Positions 8,340 through 17,347 of a DNA stretch of 64,000 bases are shown here, piece by piece; the stretch's first letter is position 1, and every line of letters starts with the position of its first letter. This stretch comes from Citrifermentans bemidjiense Bem (GTDB taxonomy: Bacteria > Desulfobacterota > Desulfuromonadia > Geobacterales > Geobacteraceae), in the NCBI RefSeq assembly GCF_000020725.1, contig NC_011146.1:4034001-4098000 (forward strand), written 5' to 3'. Below the pieces are notes generated by a model. It did no database searches. It saw only the letters and a program-made list of their open reading frames with translations, and was not told where the DNA came from. Both the position numbers and the translations under genes were made by a program.

Positions 8340-8900
8340 ATGATAGCCTGGGAATCGGACATGGCAAAAGCCCTCGCACGGGGGAAGGCCGAGCAGAAGA
8401 GCGTGCTGGTTGAGTTTTTCAGCACCGAGTGCATCGGATGCAAACAGATGGAAGAGATAACCTTCGCCGACCCGGCCGTCATCAACTTCATCTCCGATCA
8501 TGTCATACCGCTGCGCATCCCGGTGACCAACGCGGCCCACACCTCAGATTACCGGGTCGTCTGGACCCCCACCATCATCACCATGGATTACTACGGCAGA
8601 GAGCACCAGCGCACCGTCGGCTTCCTCACGGCAGAGGAGATGGTAGGCTCCGCCCTTCTCGGTATGGGCAAGGTCAGCCTCGACTACGGGCAGTTCAGCG
8701 AGGCGGTGATCCAGTTCAACACCCTTCTGAACGGCTGCCCGGACTGCGCCTCCGCCCCCGAAGCGGTTTACCTGCGCGGGGTGGCACGCTACAAAACGAG
8801 TCACGCGCCGTCGGCACTCAAGGACATTTACCAGCAGCTCCTGGCGCAATACCCGGAAAGCGAGTGGACCAAGAGGGCCCACCCCTTCACGCTGCTTTGA
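8340..8900 (+). CDS. Thioredoxin-fold protein with TPR-like tail
   Basis: A 186-residue cytosolic protein; no signal peptide is visible. The first ~115 residues have a thioredoxin fold with a CIGC active-site motif (ECIGCKQM) and the cis-proline strand WTPTIITMD. Residues ~120-186 (GQFSEAVIQFNTLLNGCPD, AVYLRGVARYK) look like two TPR-type helices. Such proteins are likely thiol oxidoreductases or chaperone-like partners, but the substrate is unknown. GGGAGGAGGG gives a strong ribosome-binding site and a sigma70-type promoter is visible upstream. The cardiolipin synthase gene starts 127 bp downstream. Confidence 0.8.
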   Translation: MIAWESDMAKALARGKAEQKSVLVEFFSTECIGCKQMEEITFADPAVINFISDHVIPLRIPVTNAAHTSDYRVVWTPTIITMDYYGREHQRTVGFLTAEEMVGSALLGMGKVSLDYGQFSEAVIQFNTLLNGCPDCASAPEAVYLRGVARYKTSHAPSALKDIYQQLLAQYPESEWTKRAHPFTLL

Positions 8901-9027
8901 TCCTCCCCTCCACAGCCGGCGGGGTTTTCTCCTTGGGGGGCGGCAGCCATGTCGCCCCCTTTCTGCATCAACTGGCGGTGAGGCAGCAAAAGCCTCGCCT
9001 TTGGCAGCACCTTTCTATGGAGAGATC

Positions 9028-10453
9028 TTGAGATTCCTGGACCACATCCTCTGGGGCCTGTTGTCATTTTTCCTGGTCCTTCTCGCCCTGGTCTCCGCCG
9101 GGCATGCGCTGATCAACAAGCGCGACCCGCGCTCGGCGCTCGGGTGGATACTCACCAGCCTCGCCATGCCGCTTCTGGGCCCGCTCTTTTACTGGGGCAT
9201 GGGAGTGAACCGCATCTACAGCAGGGCAAGGCGCTGGCACGAGGAGGCCGCCCCCCCCCGCCCCGCCTCTTCCGCCAGACTCCCTCCCTTCGGCATCGCT
9301 TCCCCCCGAGCTTTCCTACCTGAGGGAGTTGCGCAACCTCTCCGAGCACGTGGTCAGCACCAGGCTTCTCCCCGGCAACAACCTGACGCCGCTGGAAAAC
9401 GGCGAGGAAGCTTACCCCGCCATGCTGGCCGCCATCGACAGGGCGGAAGGTTCGGTGCATCTTTGCACCTACATCTTCGACGGGGACGACACCGGCAAAC
9501 GTTTCGTGATGGCGCTTTCGAGGGCGGCCGACCGCGGGGTCGAGGTGCGGGTGATCGTGGACAGCCTGGGGGAGAAGTATTCGAATCCTACGGCGCGGGA
9601 ACTGCTCAAGGGGTCCGGGGTCAGGTTCCGCCGCTTCCTGCCGCTTCGGCCGGGGGGCTACCTGAACCTTAGGAACCACCGCAAGCTGCTGGTGGTGGAT
9701 GGGAAGCTCGCCTTCACAGGCGGCATGAACATCGGCAGCAGGCATCTGGTCGCCAGCCGCCCGCCGGTGGTGAAGGACCTGCATTTCCAGGTCACCGGCC
9801 CCGTAGTGACGGACCTGCAGCGGACCTTCCTGGAGGACTGGAGCTTCGCCGGCGGCGCACAGCTCTCAGGGCCGCGCTACTTCCCGGAGTTGGTCCCCAC
9901 TGGGAGCGCGCTGGTCCGGGCGGTAAGCGACGGGCCGGACAAGGAATTCAGGAAGCTCAACTGGATCATACTGGGAGCCCTCTCCTGCGCCAGGCGAAGG
10001 GTCACCATAGTCACCCCATACTTCATTCCCGACCGGCCGCTGATCTCGGCCCTGATCACCGCGTCCCTCAGGGGGGTGGCCATCACCCTGGTGCTCCCGG
10101 AAGTCAACAACCTCCCCTACGTGCAGTGGGCCAGCCGTTCCTACCTCTGGGAGTTGCTGCAGCAGGGGGTCCGCATCTTCGCGCAGCCCCCCCCCTTCGT
10201 CCACACCAAGTTCATGGTGGTAGACGGAAGCTGGAGCTTGATCGGCAGCGCCAATCTCGACCCGAGGAGCTTGAGGCTCAACTTCGAGTTCAACCTGGAG
10301 GTGTACGACCTCCAGTTCGCGCGCCTTTTGGAGGAGCGCTGCCAGGCAACCCTGGAGCTATCCCGGGAGCTCACCCTCGCCGAAATGGACGGCCGCCCCC
10401 TCGTCATCAAGCTTAGAGACGCCACAGCGAAGCTTTTCTCCCCCTACCTGTAA
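9028..10453 (+). pseudogene. cls: Cardiolipin synthase, frameshifted at a C9 tract
   Basis: The gene reads in two frames. The 5' part (TTG start at 9028 after GGAGAG) encodes two membrane helices and the PLDN-type segment DPRSALGWILTSLAMPLLG. The rest resumes in the next frame with both phospholipase D motifs (HRKLLVVD and HTKFMVVD, each followed by G.N). Frames join smoothly if one C is removed from the run at 9251-9259, which restores a Pro-rich linker and ELSYLRELRNL. Intact enzyme would condense phospholipids to cardiolipin at the inner membrane. Sequencing error, phase variation, slippage recoding and true decay all fit; no other damage is seen. Confidence 0.85.
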
Positions 10454-11515
10454 CCCGCTCGGCACCGCCTCCCCTGCCTGATCGCCGAAGAGCGAAACCC
10501 GGTTCTTGCCCCGCCTCTTGCTGCGGTACATCGCCAGGTCCGCCTTCTTCACAATGGTGCGCAACTCCTCGCCGTCACGCGGGAAGGATGCCACCCCGGC
10601 AGAAAGCGTCCCCTGGACCAGTTCCCCCTCGAAGGAAAAAGGAGAGGCGTGCATGACGCGAACGATCCTCTCCACGGCAGCTACGATGTTTTGCTGCTCC
10701 TGCCCGGCAAACATGATGATGAATTCGTCCCCGCCAAACCTGGCGGCCACGTCACTCTCCCTGATATTGGAGGCGATGATGCGCGCGGTCCACTTGATCA
10801 GCTCAGTTCCAGCCAGATGCCCGTGCCGGTCGTTTATCTGCTTCAGGTTGTCCGCGTCCAGCATGCAGATGGAGAACGGGGTGCCGTAGCGTTTCGAGAT
10901 CTTTTCCTGCTGCAGCGCAAGCGCCTCGAAGCTGCGCATGTTGTTTAGCTGAGTGAGGTCGTCGGTAAGCGAAAGCCGCTCCACCTCGGCGCGCGCGCTC
11001 TCCGCCTCGCCTCGCAGCAGCGCCCCCAGATGGGCGATCAAGATGAAGGGGAAAATCTTCACGACGTGTCCGCCGATGTCGTACCAGAAGCTGGGGGACT
11101 GGAAGGAAGCGAGCAAGGTATAGAGGGCGATGGCCAGGCCGGTCATGATGAAGGCGATCCAGCGCCCGAGGGTAAGCGAGGTTGCCATCAGGATCAGGTA
11201 CAAAACCGAGATGAAGGGGCTGGAAGTTTTGCCGGTAAACCAACTGACGGCGACGGCGTACAAAAGCAGCAGGACCAGGTCGAGTAGAGTTTTAGTTTTG
11301 CCCCGGCGCAGCAGGAACCGCGCCGAAGCCTTGTAACAGACAAGCCCCAGCGAGCAGAAGAGCACCATGATGGTACTGCGGCTATCCACGTGCAGAAGCG
11401 ATATGTCGAACAGCACCAGTGCCAAGAGGAGCCAGGTTATCACACCCAGGACCCGGTCGTGGCCGGCGTACCTGGCCATCGCATCTGCGCTAATCCACTC
11501 CTTTTTCTCGATCAT
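10358..11515 (-). CDS. Membrane-bound diguanylate cyclase (GGDEF)
   Basis: The 385-residue protein has about six hydrophobic helices in the first ~165 residues, a short linker, then a GGDEF domain. The signature is intact (ARFGGDEFIIMF) and RESD lies five residues before it, matching the product-inhibition I-site. LTDDLTQLNN and MYRSKRRGKNRV are also canonical. It should make c-di-GMP from two GTP and be inhibited by product; the membrane part may sense a signal. Its last ~95 bp overlap the convergent cls gene. A PilZ c-di-GMP receptor gene lies 3.5 kb away, though no direct link is shown. Confidence 0.92.
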   Translation of the reverse strand: MIEKKEWISADAMARYAGHDRVLGVITWLLLALVLFDISLLHVDSRSTIMVLFCSLGLVCYKASARFLLRRGKTKTLLDLVLLLLYAVAVSWFTGKTSSPFISVLYLILMATSLTLGRWIAFIMTGLAIALYTLLASFQSPSFWYDIGGHVVKIFPFILIAHLGALLRGEAESARAEVERLSLTDDLTQLNNMRSFEALALQQEKISKRYGTPFSICMLDADNLKQINDRHGHLAGTELIKWTARIIASNIRESDVAARFGGDEFIIMFAGQEQQNIVAAVERIVRVMHASPFSFEGELVQGTLSAGVASFPRDGEELRTIVKKADLAMYRSKRRGKNRVSLFGDQAGEAVPSGLQVGGEKLRCGVSKLDDEGAAVHFGEGELPG

Positions 11516-11607
11516 CCAAGCCGCCTGTCCATAAATCGTTTGAGCAGGGATGCCCCTGTCAATGGATCGTATCGGCGGATATCGCAGAAACTAAATGTCT
11601 TTCCCGG

Positions 11608-12432
11608 TTATTTATGACCCCGAAGGGCGCGCCCGCCGAAGGAGGCGAGCAAAACCGCGAAGTTTATCAGCACGATGGTGGCGCCGGAGGGGAGGTTCAT
11701 CACGAAGGAGAGGGATATTCCGCAGATCACCGTCACCACCCCGATCACCGCCGCGGTAATGATGGCCGACTTGAACCCCTTGGCGATCTGCAAGGCGGAT
11801 ACAGCAGGGATTATCAAAAGCGCTGAAATCAGCATGATCCCCACCACCTTCATGGCCAGAACCACGGTCAGCGCCGTCATCAGCACCAGCACCGTATTGA
11901 TGCGTTCCGTGTCGATGCCGGAACTCTTGGCGAGGTCCTCGTCGAAGGTGCTGGCGAAGAGCTCGTTGTAAAACATCACCACGCAGGCGATGACGATGAC
12001 GAAGAGCAAAGCCGCTATCACCAGTTCGCTGCTGCTGATGGAGAGGATGTTCCCGAACAGGTAGCTGAAGAGGTCGACGTTGAAGCCGCCGGCGACGCTG
12101 GCCAGCATGACGCCGGTGGCGATGCCGATGGCCGAGACGATGCCGATGGCGGCGTCGCCGTAGATCCTCGCCTTTTGTGCCAGTTTCAGGATCCCCATCG
12201 ACGAGGCGAGCACCACCGGGATGATGGCAAGGGTCATGTAGACCGACTGCAACCTGAAAAGAAGCGCCAGCGCCACGCTGCCGAAAGTGACGTGCGCCAG
12301 GCCGTCGCCGATCAGGGAAAGGCGGCGCAGCACGAGGAACACCCCGAGCACCGAGCATAGGATGGCGATCAGCGAGCCGCCGACGAGCGCCCTCTGCATG
12401 AAGCCGTAGCTGAGCATTTCCGTAATTATCAT
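11608..12432 (-). CDS. znuB: Zinc/manganese-type ABC transporter permease
   Basis: A 274-residue ABC-3 family permease with multiple hydrophobic helices (LRRLSLIGDGLAHVTFG is characteristic, with conserved His). It would form the inner-membrane channel for divalent metal import together with the upstream ATPase and binding protein. Zinc is favoured by the linked Fur/Zur-type regulator, but manganese cannot be excluded from sequence. It is the last gene of the fur-znuA-znuC-znuB cluster and is separated from znuC by ~150 bp of repetitive sequence. Confidence 0.88.
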   Translation of the reverse strand: MIITEMLSYGFMQRALVGGSLIAILCSVLGVFLVLRRLSLIGDGLAHVTFGSVALALLFRLQSVYMTLAIIPVVLASSMGILKLAQKARIYGDAAIGIVSAIGIATGVMLASVAGGFNVDLFSYLFGNILSISSSELVIAALLFVIVIACVVMFYNELFASTFDEDLAKSSGIDTERINTVLVLMTALTVVLAMKVVGIMLISALLIIPAVSALQIAKGFKSAIITAAVIGVVTVICGISLSFVMNLPSGATIVLINFAVLLASFGGRALRGHK

Positions 12433-12586
12433 TAAAACCTCAGGAGAACCAGGGGCCAGACACCCATACCCGCCAATCCCTTCACCCTAGTTCTCATCAC
12501 TCGTTTGTTAACCTACAGCTGAAAACCGGTCGTTTCTTTCCAGCCCCTAGCCCCTAGCCCCCAGTCCCTGCCTTTAGCCCCTGCCT
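12433..12586. repeat. Low-complexity AGCCCCT-rich spacer
   Basis: The znuC-znuB gap holds imperfect copies of AGCCCCT, mainly around 12540-12590. No promoter or gene is evident. It resembles degenerate intergenic repeat material. Confidence 0.5.
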
Positions 12587-13339
12587 CTAGTGCCTGTGGC
12601 AGACCAGGTGCTGGCCGTGCTCCCCGAAGAACCCTGTCATCTCGCTTGAGTTGCAGAAATCCTCGAAATCGCCGTAGAAGATCACCTTCTTGTCCAGATA
12701 GAGCAGATGGGAGGCGTACTTTCCTATGGTGGCCGTGTCGTGGGTCACCAGCAGCACGGTCGACTTACGCTCCCGGTTCATCTCGAAAGTGAGCTTGTAG
12801 AAGCTCTCGCGCGTTTCCGGGTCGAGGGCGGTGGTCGGCTCGTCCAGGACCAGGAGTTCCGGGTCGTTCACCAGCGCCCGCGCCAGAAGCACGCGCTGCC
12901 TGAGCCCACCCGACAGCTCGCCGATCATGCTGCCCCGGATGTTCGAAATCCCCATCCACTCCATGGTCCGGTCCACCGCCGCCGCATCCTCGCGGCTGAA
13001 GCGCCGGGGGAACTTCTTGGCCGAAAGCCTCCCCAACCGGATCACCTCATCCACGGTCGCCGGGAAATGCGGGTTGAAAAACTGCAGCCCCTGCGGCAGG
13101 TAGCCGATGCGGTCCCAGCGCTGGAAGCTCGACTTCGGCGTCCCGAGGAGGTTGACCTCCCCGGAGGTCGGGGCAAGCAGCCCCAGGATCACCTTGACCA
13201 GCGTGCTCTTCCCCGAGCCGTTCGGCCCGCAGATGCCTAAGTAATCGCCGCGGTTGACGCTGAAGCAGACGTCCTGGAGCGCCTCGCTGCCGTGATAGCC
13301 GGCACAAAGATTCTGTACGCTCAGTGCTTTCTCTCTCAT
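12587..13339 (-). CDS. znuC: Zinc/manganese-type ABC transporter ATPase
   Basis: A 250-residue ATPase subunit that powers metal uptake. Walker A is GPNGSGKSTLVK, the signature is LSGGLRQRVLLARAL, Walker B is LLVLDEPTTALDP and the switch His is VTHD. Its ATG overlaps the end of znuA by four bases, so the two are translationally coupled. It pairs with the permease downstream. Confidence 0.92.
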   Translation of the reverse strand: MREKALSVQNLCAGYHGSEALQDVCFSVNRGDYLGICGPNGSGKSTLVKVILGLLAPTSGEVNLLGTPKSSFQRWDRIGYLPQGLQFFNPHFPATVDEVIRLGRLSAKKFPRRFSREDAAAVDRTMEWMGISNIRGSMIGELSGGLRQRVLLARALVNDPELLVLDEPTTALDPETRESFYKLTFEMNRERKSTVLLVTHDTATIGKYASHLLYLDKKVIFYGDFEDFCNSSEMTGFFGEHGQHLVCHRH

Positions 13340-14250
13340 TGCAGCCCCGTCTTCAAGTTCCGCAGGTTGTCTTCCATAAGGGAGATGAAGCTGACGCCGC
13401 GCGCCAGGTCGTCCCTGGTCACGTTATGCCCCGCCCGCAGCATGAGCACCTTGGCGCCGGTCTCCTTGGCGATGGTTTCGGCGATCCGCGGGCTCAACAG
13501 CTCCTCCGTGTAGACGTACTGCAGCTTTTCGCGGCGCATGATCTGCACCAGTTCCGCCAGCTTGGCCGGCGTCGGCTCGGCGTCGGCGTTAACCGCCGAG
13601 GCGGAGATGTATTGGAGCCCGTACCGCCGCGCCAGGTAGCCGAAAGCGTAGTGGCCGCCGTGCAGCAGGACCTTCTTGGGGCACTGCGCCAGGGTCTGCC
13701 GGAAGCGCTGGTCGAGCGCGACCAGGTCCGCGATCAGCTTGGCGGCATTTTGCTGGTAGTAGGCCTTGTTGGCCGGATCCCGGCCGATGAACGCGTCCTG
13801 GATGTTGCGGGCGATGACCTGGGCATTGCCGAAATCGAGCCAGACATGGGGATCGGCTTTCGCGTGCGCCTCGTGTTGCGGGTCGTACGGATCCGGTTCG
13901 GGGGGCAGCAGGGCGATCCCCTTGCTCCCCTCCACGATCCCCACCTTGCCCCGGTCAATCGCGTTGACGATCGATGACGCCCACGGCTCCATCACCGGGT
14001 TGGTGTAAATGAACAGGTCGGCGTGGTTCACCCGCACCACGTCCTCCGGGCGGGGCTCGAAGCTGTGCGGCTCGATGCCGGGGGGGAGCAGTAAAGTGAC
14101 CTGCGCCTTTTCGCCGCCGATCCTTTTGGCGAAGTCGTAGAGCGGAAACAGCGTGGTCACGACCTGGACCTTGTCGCTTTTCCCCTCCGGCCTGCTGCAG
14201 CCGGAAGCGATCAACACCATAAGGAGCATCAGCATCAGAAATCGTTTCAC
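13336..14250 (-). CDS. znuA: Metal-binding lipoprotein of Zn/Mn ABC transporter
   Basis: Cluster A-I substrate-binding protein. I place the start at GTG 14250: it overlaps the regulator's TGA (GTGA), has AAGGGGG upstream, and begins a lipoprotein signal (VKRFLMLMLL, lipobox IASGC). Metal ligands expected for the family are visible: His in PHSFEPRPED, His in DPHVWLDF and His in HGGHYAFGYLARRYGL. A short acidic/His stretch (DPYDPQHEAHAKADPH) could be the ZnuA-type loop. It should capture zinc or manganese in the periplasm and hand it to ZnuB. Confidence 0.9.
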   Translation of the reverse strand: MKRFLMLMLLMVLIASGCSRPEGKSDKVQVVTTLFPLYDFAKRIGGEKAQVTLLLPPGIEPHSFEPRPEDVVRVNHADLFIYTNPVMEPWASSIVNAIDRGKVGIVEGSKGIALLPPEPDPYDPQHEAHAKADPHVWLDFGNAQVIARNIQDAFIGRDPANKAYYQQNAAKLIADLVALDQRFRQTLAQCPKKVLLHGGHYAFGYLARRYGLQYISASAVNADAEPTPAKLAELVQIMRREKLQYVYTEELLSPRIAETIAKETGAKVLMLRAGHNVTRDDLARGVSFISLMEDNLRNLKTGLQ

Positions 14251-14681
14251 GCGGTAACCCCCTTGTCGGCGCAGCCGCTGCAAAGGCCGTTTAACTGCAG
14301 AATGTGTGAGAGCACTTTTCCTCCGTTACGCAGGCTCACCTCGCGCTCCAGCGCCTCGATCCCGCAGGAAGGGATGTCCTCGACCTTGCGGCAGGAGAGG
14401 CAGACGAAGTGGTGGTGATGCTCGCGATTGCTGCAAAAGTAGTAATAAAGTTGCCGGTTGGGATGAATCACCTTGGTAAGTATCCCGCTGGCCGCCAGCT
14501 CCTCCAGGATCCGGTACACGGTGGGAAGCCCCAGGCGGTCGAAGCGGTCGCGCAGGCGTTTCCAAAGCTCCTCGGGGCTGGCGTATCCCTTCTCCGCCTC
14601 CAGCATACCCAGTATTGCCAGCCGCTTCGGTGTGGCCTTCATGTTGAACTGCTTCAGTGCCAGTGCGTGACGCTGCTCCAT
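14247..14681 (-). CDS. zur: Fur-family metalloregulator, probably Zur
   Basis: A 144-residue Fur-family repressor. The winged helix is residues ~10-85 (ATPKRLAILGMLEAEKGYASPEELW, GLPTVYRILEELAASGI). The dimerisation domain holds HHHHFVCLSC and a second C..C near the end (GLCSGC), the structural zinc site. I chose ATG 14681: GAGGAA precedes it, and the upstream ATG at 14723 lies ahead of the predicted transcription start. Linkage to znuACB supports zinc sensing; Fur or PerR specificity cannot be ruled out. Confidence 0.87.
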   Translation of the reverse strand: MEQRHALALKQFNMKATPKRLAILGMLEAEKGYASPEELWKRLRDRFDRLGLPTVYRILEELAASGILTKVIHPNRQLYYYFCSNREHHHHFVCLSCRKVEDIPSCGIEALEREVSLRNGGKVLSHILQLNGLCSGCADKGVTA

Positions 14682-14696
14682 GACTTCCTCTAAATG

Positions 14697-14740
14697 GAAA
14701 TGATTTCGTTTTAGGATAGTCATCGTAACCTTGATGTCAA
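14697..14740 (-). promoter_or_regulatory. zur-znu promoter with palindromic operator
   Basis: On the minus strand TTGACA (14740-14735) and TATCCT (14718-14713) are 16 bp apart. The predicted start overlaps the perfect inverted repeat GAAATGATTTC (14697-14707), whose half-sites resemble Fur/Zur boxes. This suggests autoregulation by zinc. Confidence 0.5.
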
Positions 14741-14856
14741 GGAAAACTTTGTATTTATTGTAATTAAGAGTTGCTTCGTGTTACCATTCCGGGCCATCCC
14801 GTCATATCGCATGGCCATGCGGGGCTTTAACGTAGACAGACAATTCAGATTAAAAA

Positions 14857-14874
14857 GTTGCAATCAGCTGCAAC
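14857..14874. promoter_or_regulatory. Inverted repeat upstream of PilZ gene
   Basis: GTTGCA and TGCAAC flank a 6-bp spacer, 113 bp before the PilZ start. This is a possible operator; the binding protein is unknown. The rest of 14724-14986 shows no gene. Confidence 0.3.
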
Positions 14875-14986
14875 AGCGATATTAACTAGTTGCTTTTATT
14901 AAGGGTATTGATCCAACTATTGGCTCTTCTATTGCAACGCCCAGCCGATAGCAGAACGTTTGATGCAATTCAATTGGAAGGGCCAT

Positions 14987-15715
14987 ATGCAAAACGAAAC
15001 CTGCAACTATAGGGATTATTTCCATGCAGGGCAAAAAGCCAGGGTAGAGGTGTCACTCCCCGAGGACCGCGTCTTCAACGACGGCGCCATAGTAACGTCC
15101 GTTGACGACACCGAAATACGGCTGCGGCTTTTCCGGGAAAGGTTGCCCGCCGATGTGCATCTGCATCAGGCGCCGCTTGTAGTCAGGGTTGGGGTGAGCG
15201 GCAACAGCTACCGCTGCAAAGGCGTGGTGCTGGGCAACCTTACCGAAGAGGAACTGCGGGTCGAATTCGTCGACCGCGTGACCCCCGAAGACCAGAGGGA
15301 ATACTTCCGATTGGCTACCGAGATCCCGGTGATCCTCTTCAACGTCACCGCCGGCACCGCCGAAGAAAGCGGCTCCGGGGGACTGAGGGTCGCCTCGCAG
15401 GACAGCCTGCCGCGCATAGTCAATATCAGCGGCGGCGGCTTGAAGACGGAGACCGAGATGGCCATGACGTGCGACGATATCGTCTACGCGACCTTCCACC
15501 TCCCCCTCTCCGAGCCCAAGGTAGTACCTGTCGTGGCGCAGGTCATGCACAGCGAGACAATCAAGCACGGCGACGGCGTCATCTACAGCGCCGGGCTCCG
15601 CTTCATGCACATCAACGAGAGGGACCGCGACGCCATAGTGCGCTTCGTCTGTAACGAGGAGATCAAGAGGATCCGGGTCTGCCGGAAGGATTTCTACTCC
15701 CTGGCCGGCAGTTAA
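14987..15715 (+). CDS. PilZ-domain c-di-GMP receptor, YcgR-like layout
   Basis: A 242-residue cytosolic protein. The N-terminal ~100 residues resemble a YcgR-N type beta domain. The PilZ domain follows with QREYFRLATEIPV in place of the RxxxR motif, then NISGGGLKTE (variant of D/NxSxxG) and AGLRFMHINERDRDAIVRFV. Such proteins bind c-di-GMP and alter motility or secretion. Because the Arg motif is partly degenerate (QREYFR), binding should be tested rather than assumed. Start ATG 14987 has GGAAGGG; a strong terminator follows, so it stands alone. Confidence 0.8.
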   Translation: MQNETCNYRDYFHAGQKARVEVSLPEDRVFNDGAIVTSVDDTEIRLRLFRERLPADVHLHQAPLVVRVGVSGNSYRCKGVVLGNLTEEELRVEFVDRVTPEDQREYFRLATEIPVILFNVTAGTAEESGSGGLRVASQDSLPRIVNISGGGLKTETEMAMTCDDIVYATFHLPLSEPKVVPVVAQVMHSETIKHGDGVIYSAGLRFMHINERDRDAIVRFVCNEEIKRIRVCRKDFYSLAGS

Positions 15716-15782
15716 AAGCGACTCTCCGCCTGGCGCTCAGAAGAACCAGCGGAAGGAACGATTTCAATAGGTACTGGAATGC

Positions 15783-15818
15783 AAAGGCCCTTCGGTTAAT
15801 TCCGAAAGGCCTTTTTTT
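15783..15818 (+). terminator. Rho-independent terminator after PilZ gene
   Basis: AAAGGCC..TTCGG pairs with CCGAA.GGCCTTT across TTAATT, followed by a T run. Confidence 0.85.
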
Positions 15819-15867
15819 GCTGACCGGCAACAGTGCTTAACCACTTATGGGTGTTGCAATTGCCGAA

Positions 15868-15935
15868 CAAGTCCCCCCTCCCCTTGCGGGAGGGGTTAGG
15901 GGGTGGGGGTAGGTGCCACGTTTGCGCTGCAGGCC
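15868..15935. repeat. Dispersed repeat family B, copy 1
   Basis: A pyrimidine arm, GCGGGAGGGG, then GGGGGTGGGGGTAGGTGCCAC and TTTGCGCTGC. Nearly the same string recurs at 24985-25052 and in part at 42105-42160. It supplies the last ~13 codons of the cobD gene. Confidence 0.75.
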
Positions 15936-17122
15936 TTGCTAAGGAGCTCCAACAGGCGCTCATTTTCCTCTCTCAGCCGCACCGCCACCCGGAAAAACCG
16001 CCCGTCCAGCCCCTCGAAGTTCCCGCAGTCCCGCACCAGCACCCCTTCCGGCATCAGCCTTTCGCGGATCTCGCTTGCACTCCGTCCGTCGCAGATCTCG
16101 ACCAGCAAATAGTTGGCGCGGGAGGAGAAAACCCTCAGGCCGGGTATGGCGGCAAGTCCCTCTGCCAGGCGCCCGCGTTCGGCGTCCACGTATTCCCTGG
16201 TGCGAAGGCAATAATCCGCATCGCCCAAAGACGCCACGCCTGCGACCTGGGCGGCGGTGTTCACGCTCCAGGGATCCTGCAGCGCAGCGATGGCCTCTAC
16301 CGTCTGCGGCGCGGCAATGGCGTACCCCAGCCGCAACCCCGGAATGGCGAAGAACTTGGTCATCGACCGCAGCAGGACCGCCCGCGGAGATTGGCGCACC
16401 AGGTACTTTGCCGACTCCTCCTCGCAGAAATCCATGAACGCCTCGTCCAGCACCAGGAATGTCCCGTGCTCGCGGCAGAGTTCCACCACCGCCTCAATCT
16501 CGCGTCGCGGCAAAAGCGTGCCCGTAGGGTTGCCGGGGTTGCAGATAAAGACCATGTCGACCCCTTCTCCAAGCTTTTCCCAAAGCAGGGGGAGCGGCAG
16601 CGCGAAGTTGTCGGCACTGGACAGGGTGAGGTAGTCGATCTCCCAGCCGGAAGATTGAAGCGCCTCGGCGTACTCCGCGAAAGCCGGTGCCACGATGAGT
16701 CCCTTTTTCCCTCCCACCACCCGGGGGAGGAGATGTATCAGCTCGGTCGAACCGCTGGCAACAGCGATCTCAGCCGTGCTCACTCCATGGTACTGAGCGA
16801 TCCGTTCCCTCAATTCCGCGGCTCCCTTGTCCGGGTAATGGACCAGGCGGTCCAGGCAGCCAGTGAGTGCTTCGCGCACCCCCGGCGCCATCCCCAGCGG
16901 ATTGATGCTCGCCGAGAAGTCGAGGATCTGCTCCGGCGTTACGCCGAGCATCCTGGCCACAGCAAAGACGTTGCCGCCATGTTCGTGGGTTTTCGGACCC
17001 TTGCCGGATATCGAAGGGTTGTGTGGTCTGACCAAAGGCAAATCCCCCCTGTCCCTCCTTCGCAAAGAGGGGGACGCGAGTTCTCGTGCAGCGCTTCGTG
17101 GATAAACATGCTTCAGGTTCAC
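15896..17122 (-). CDS. cobD: L-threonine-O-3-phosphate decarboxylase
   Basis: PLP-dependent fold I enzyme that makes aminopropanol phosphate for the cobalamin nucleotide loop. Visible are HGGNVF near the N-terminus, FSASINPLG, ICNPGNPTG, LVLDEAFMDF and the PLP-lysine segment SMTKFFAIPGLRLGY. The long N-terminus up to DLPLV comes from repeat family A, and the C-terminal VAPTPTP from family B. The true start may be a TTG at 17041 or 17035. Order in the operon after cbiB, and family resemblance, favour CobD over histidinol-phosphate aminotransferase. Salmonella naming is used here. Confidence 0.88.
   Translation of the reverse strand: MNLKHVYPRSAARELASPSLRRRDRGDLPLVRPHNPSISGKGPKTHEHGGNVFAVARMLGVTPEQILDFSASINPLGMAPGVREALTGCLDRLVHYPDKGAAELRERIAQYHGVSTAEIAVASGSTELIHLLPRVVGGKKGLIVAPAFAEYAEALQSSGWEIDYLTLSSADNFALPLPLLWEKLGEGVDMVFICNPGNPTGTLLPRREIEAVVELCREHGTFLVLDEAFMDFCEEESAKYLVRQSPRAVLLRSMTKFFAIPGLRLGYAIAAPQTVEAIAALQDPWSVNTAAQVAGVASLGDADYCLRTREYVDAERGRLAEGLAAIPGLRVFSSRANYLLVEICDGRSASEIRERLMPEGVLVRDCGNFEGLDGRFFRVAVRLREENERLLELLSKACSANVAPTPTP
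17020..17110. repeat. Dispersed repeat family A, copy at cobD start
   Basis: It runs TGGTCTGACCA, AAATCCCCCCTG, CCTTCGCAAAG, then GTGCAGCGC, TCGTGGATAAA and CTTCAG. The full order is matched at 31245-31350 by the sequence 5' of the broken DUF559 gene. Confidence 0.8.
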
Positions 17123-17347
17123 GGAATTCCACCTCTCCAGTCCCCCCTCCTCGCGGGAGGGAGAGGGGTATAGACAGGAAGCTCCATGGGTTACAGAAGG
17201 CTGCGTCCATGCCCCCTCTCCCTCTGGGAGAGGGTTGGGGTGAGGGCGACGTTCTAGCTTGTGGCATCTCCCTCACCCGGCCTTCGGCCACCCTCCCCCC
17301 CTGGGGGAGGGTATAAAGGTCCCCGTACAGCGGGGGGGGGAGGGTGA
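17123..17347. repeat. Cluster of GC-rich palindromic repeats between cbiB and cobD
   Basis: Contains CCCTCTCCCTCTGGGAGAGGG followed by GGGGTGAGGG, and neighbouring palindromes around CCTTCGGCC and CCCCCTGGGGGAGGG. The same CTCCCTCTGGGAGAG core is at 20803-20832. No coding gene is seen. Confidence 0.7.
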
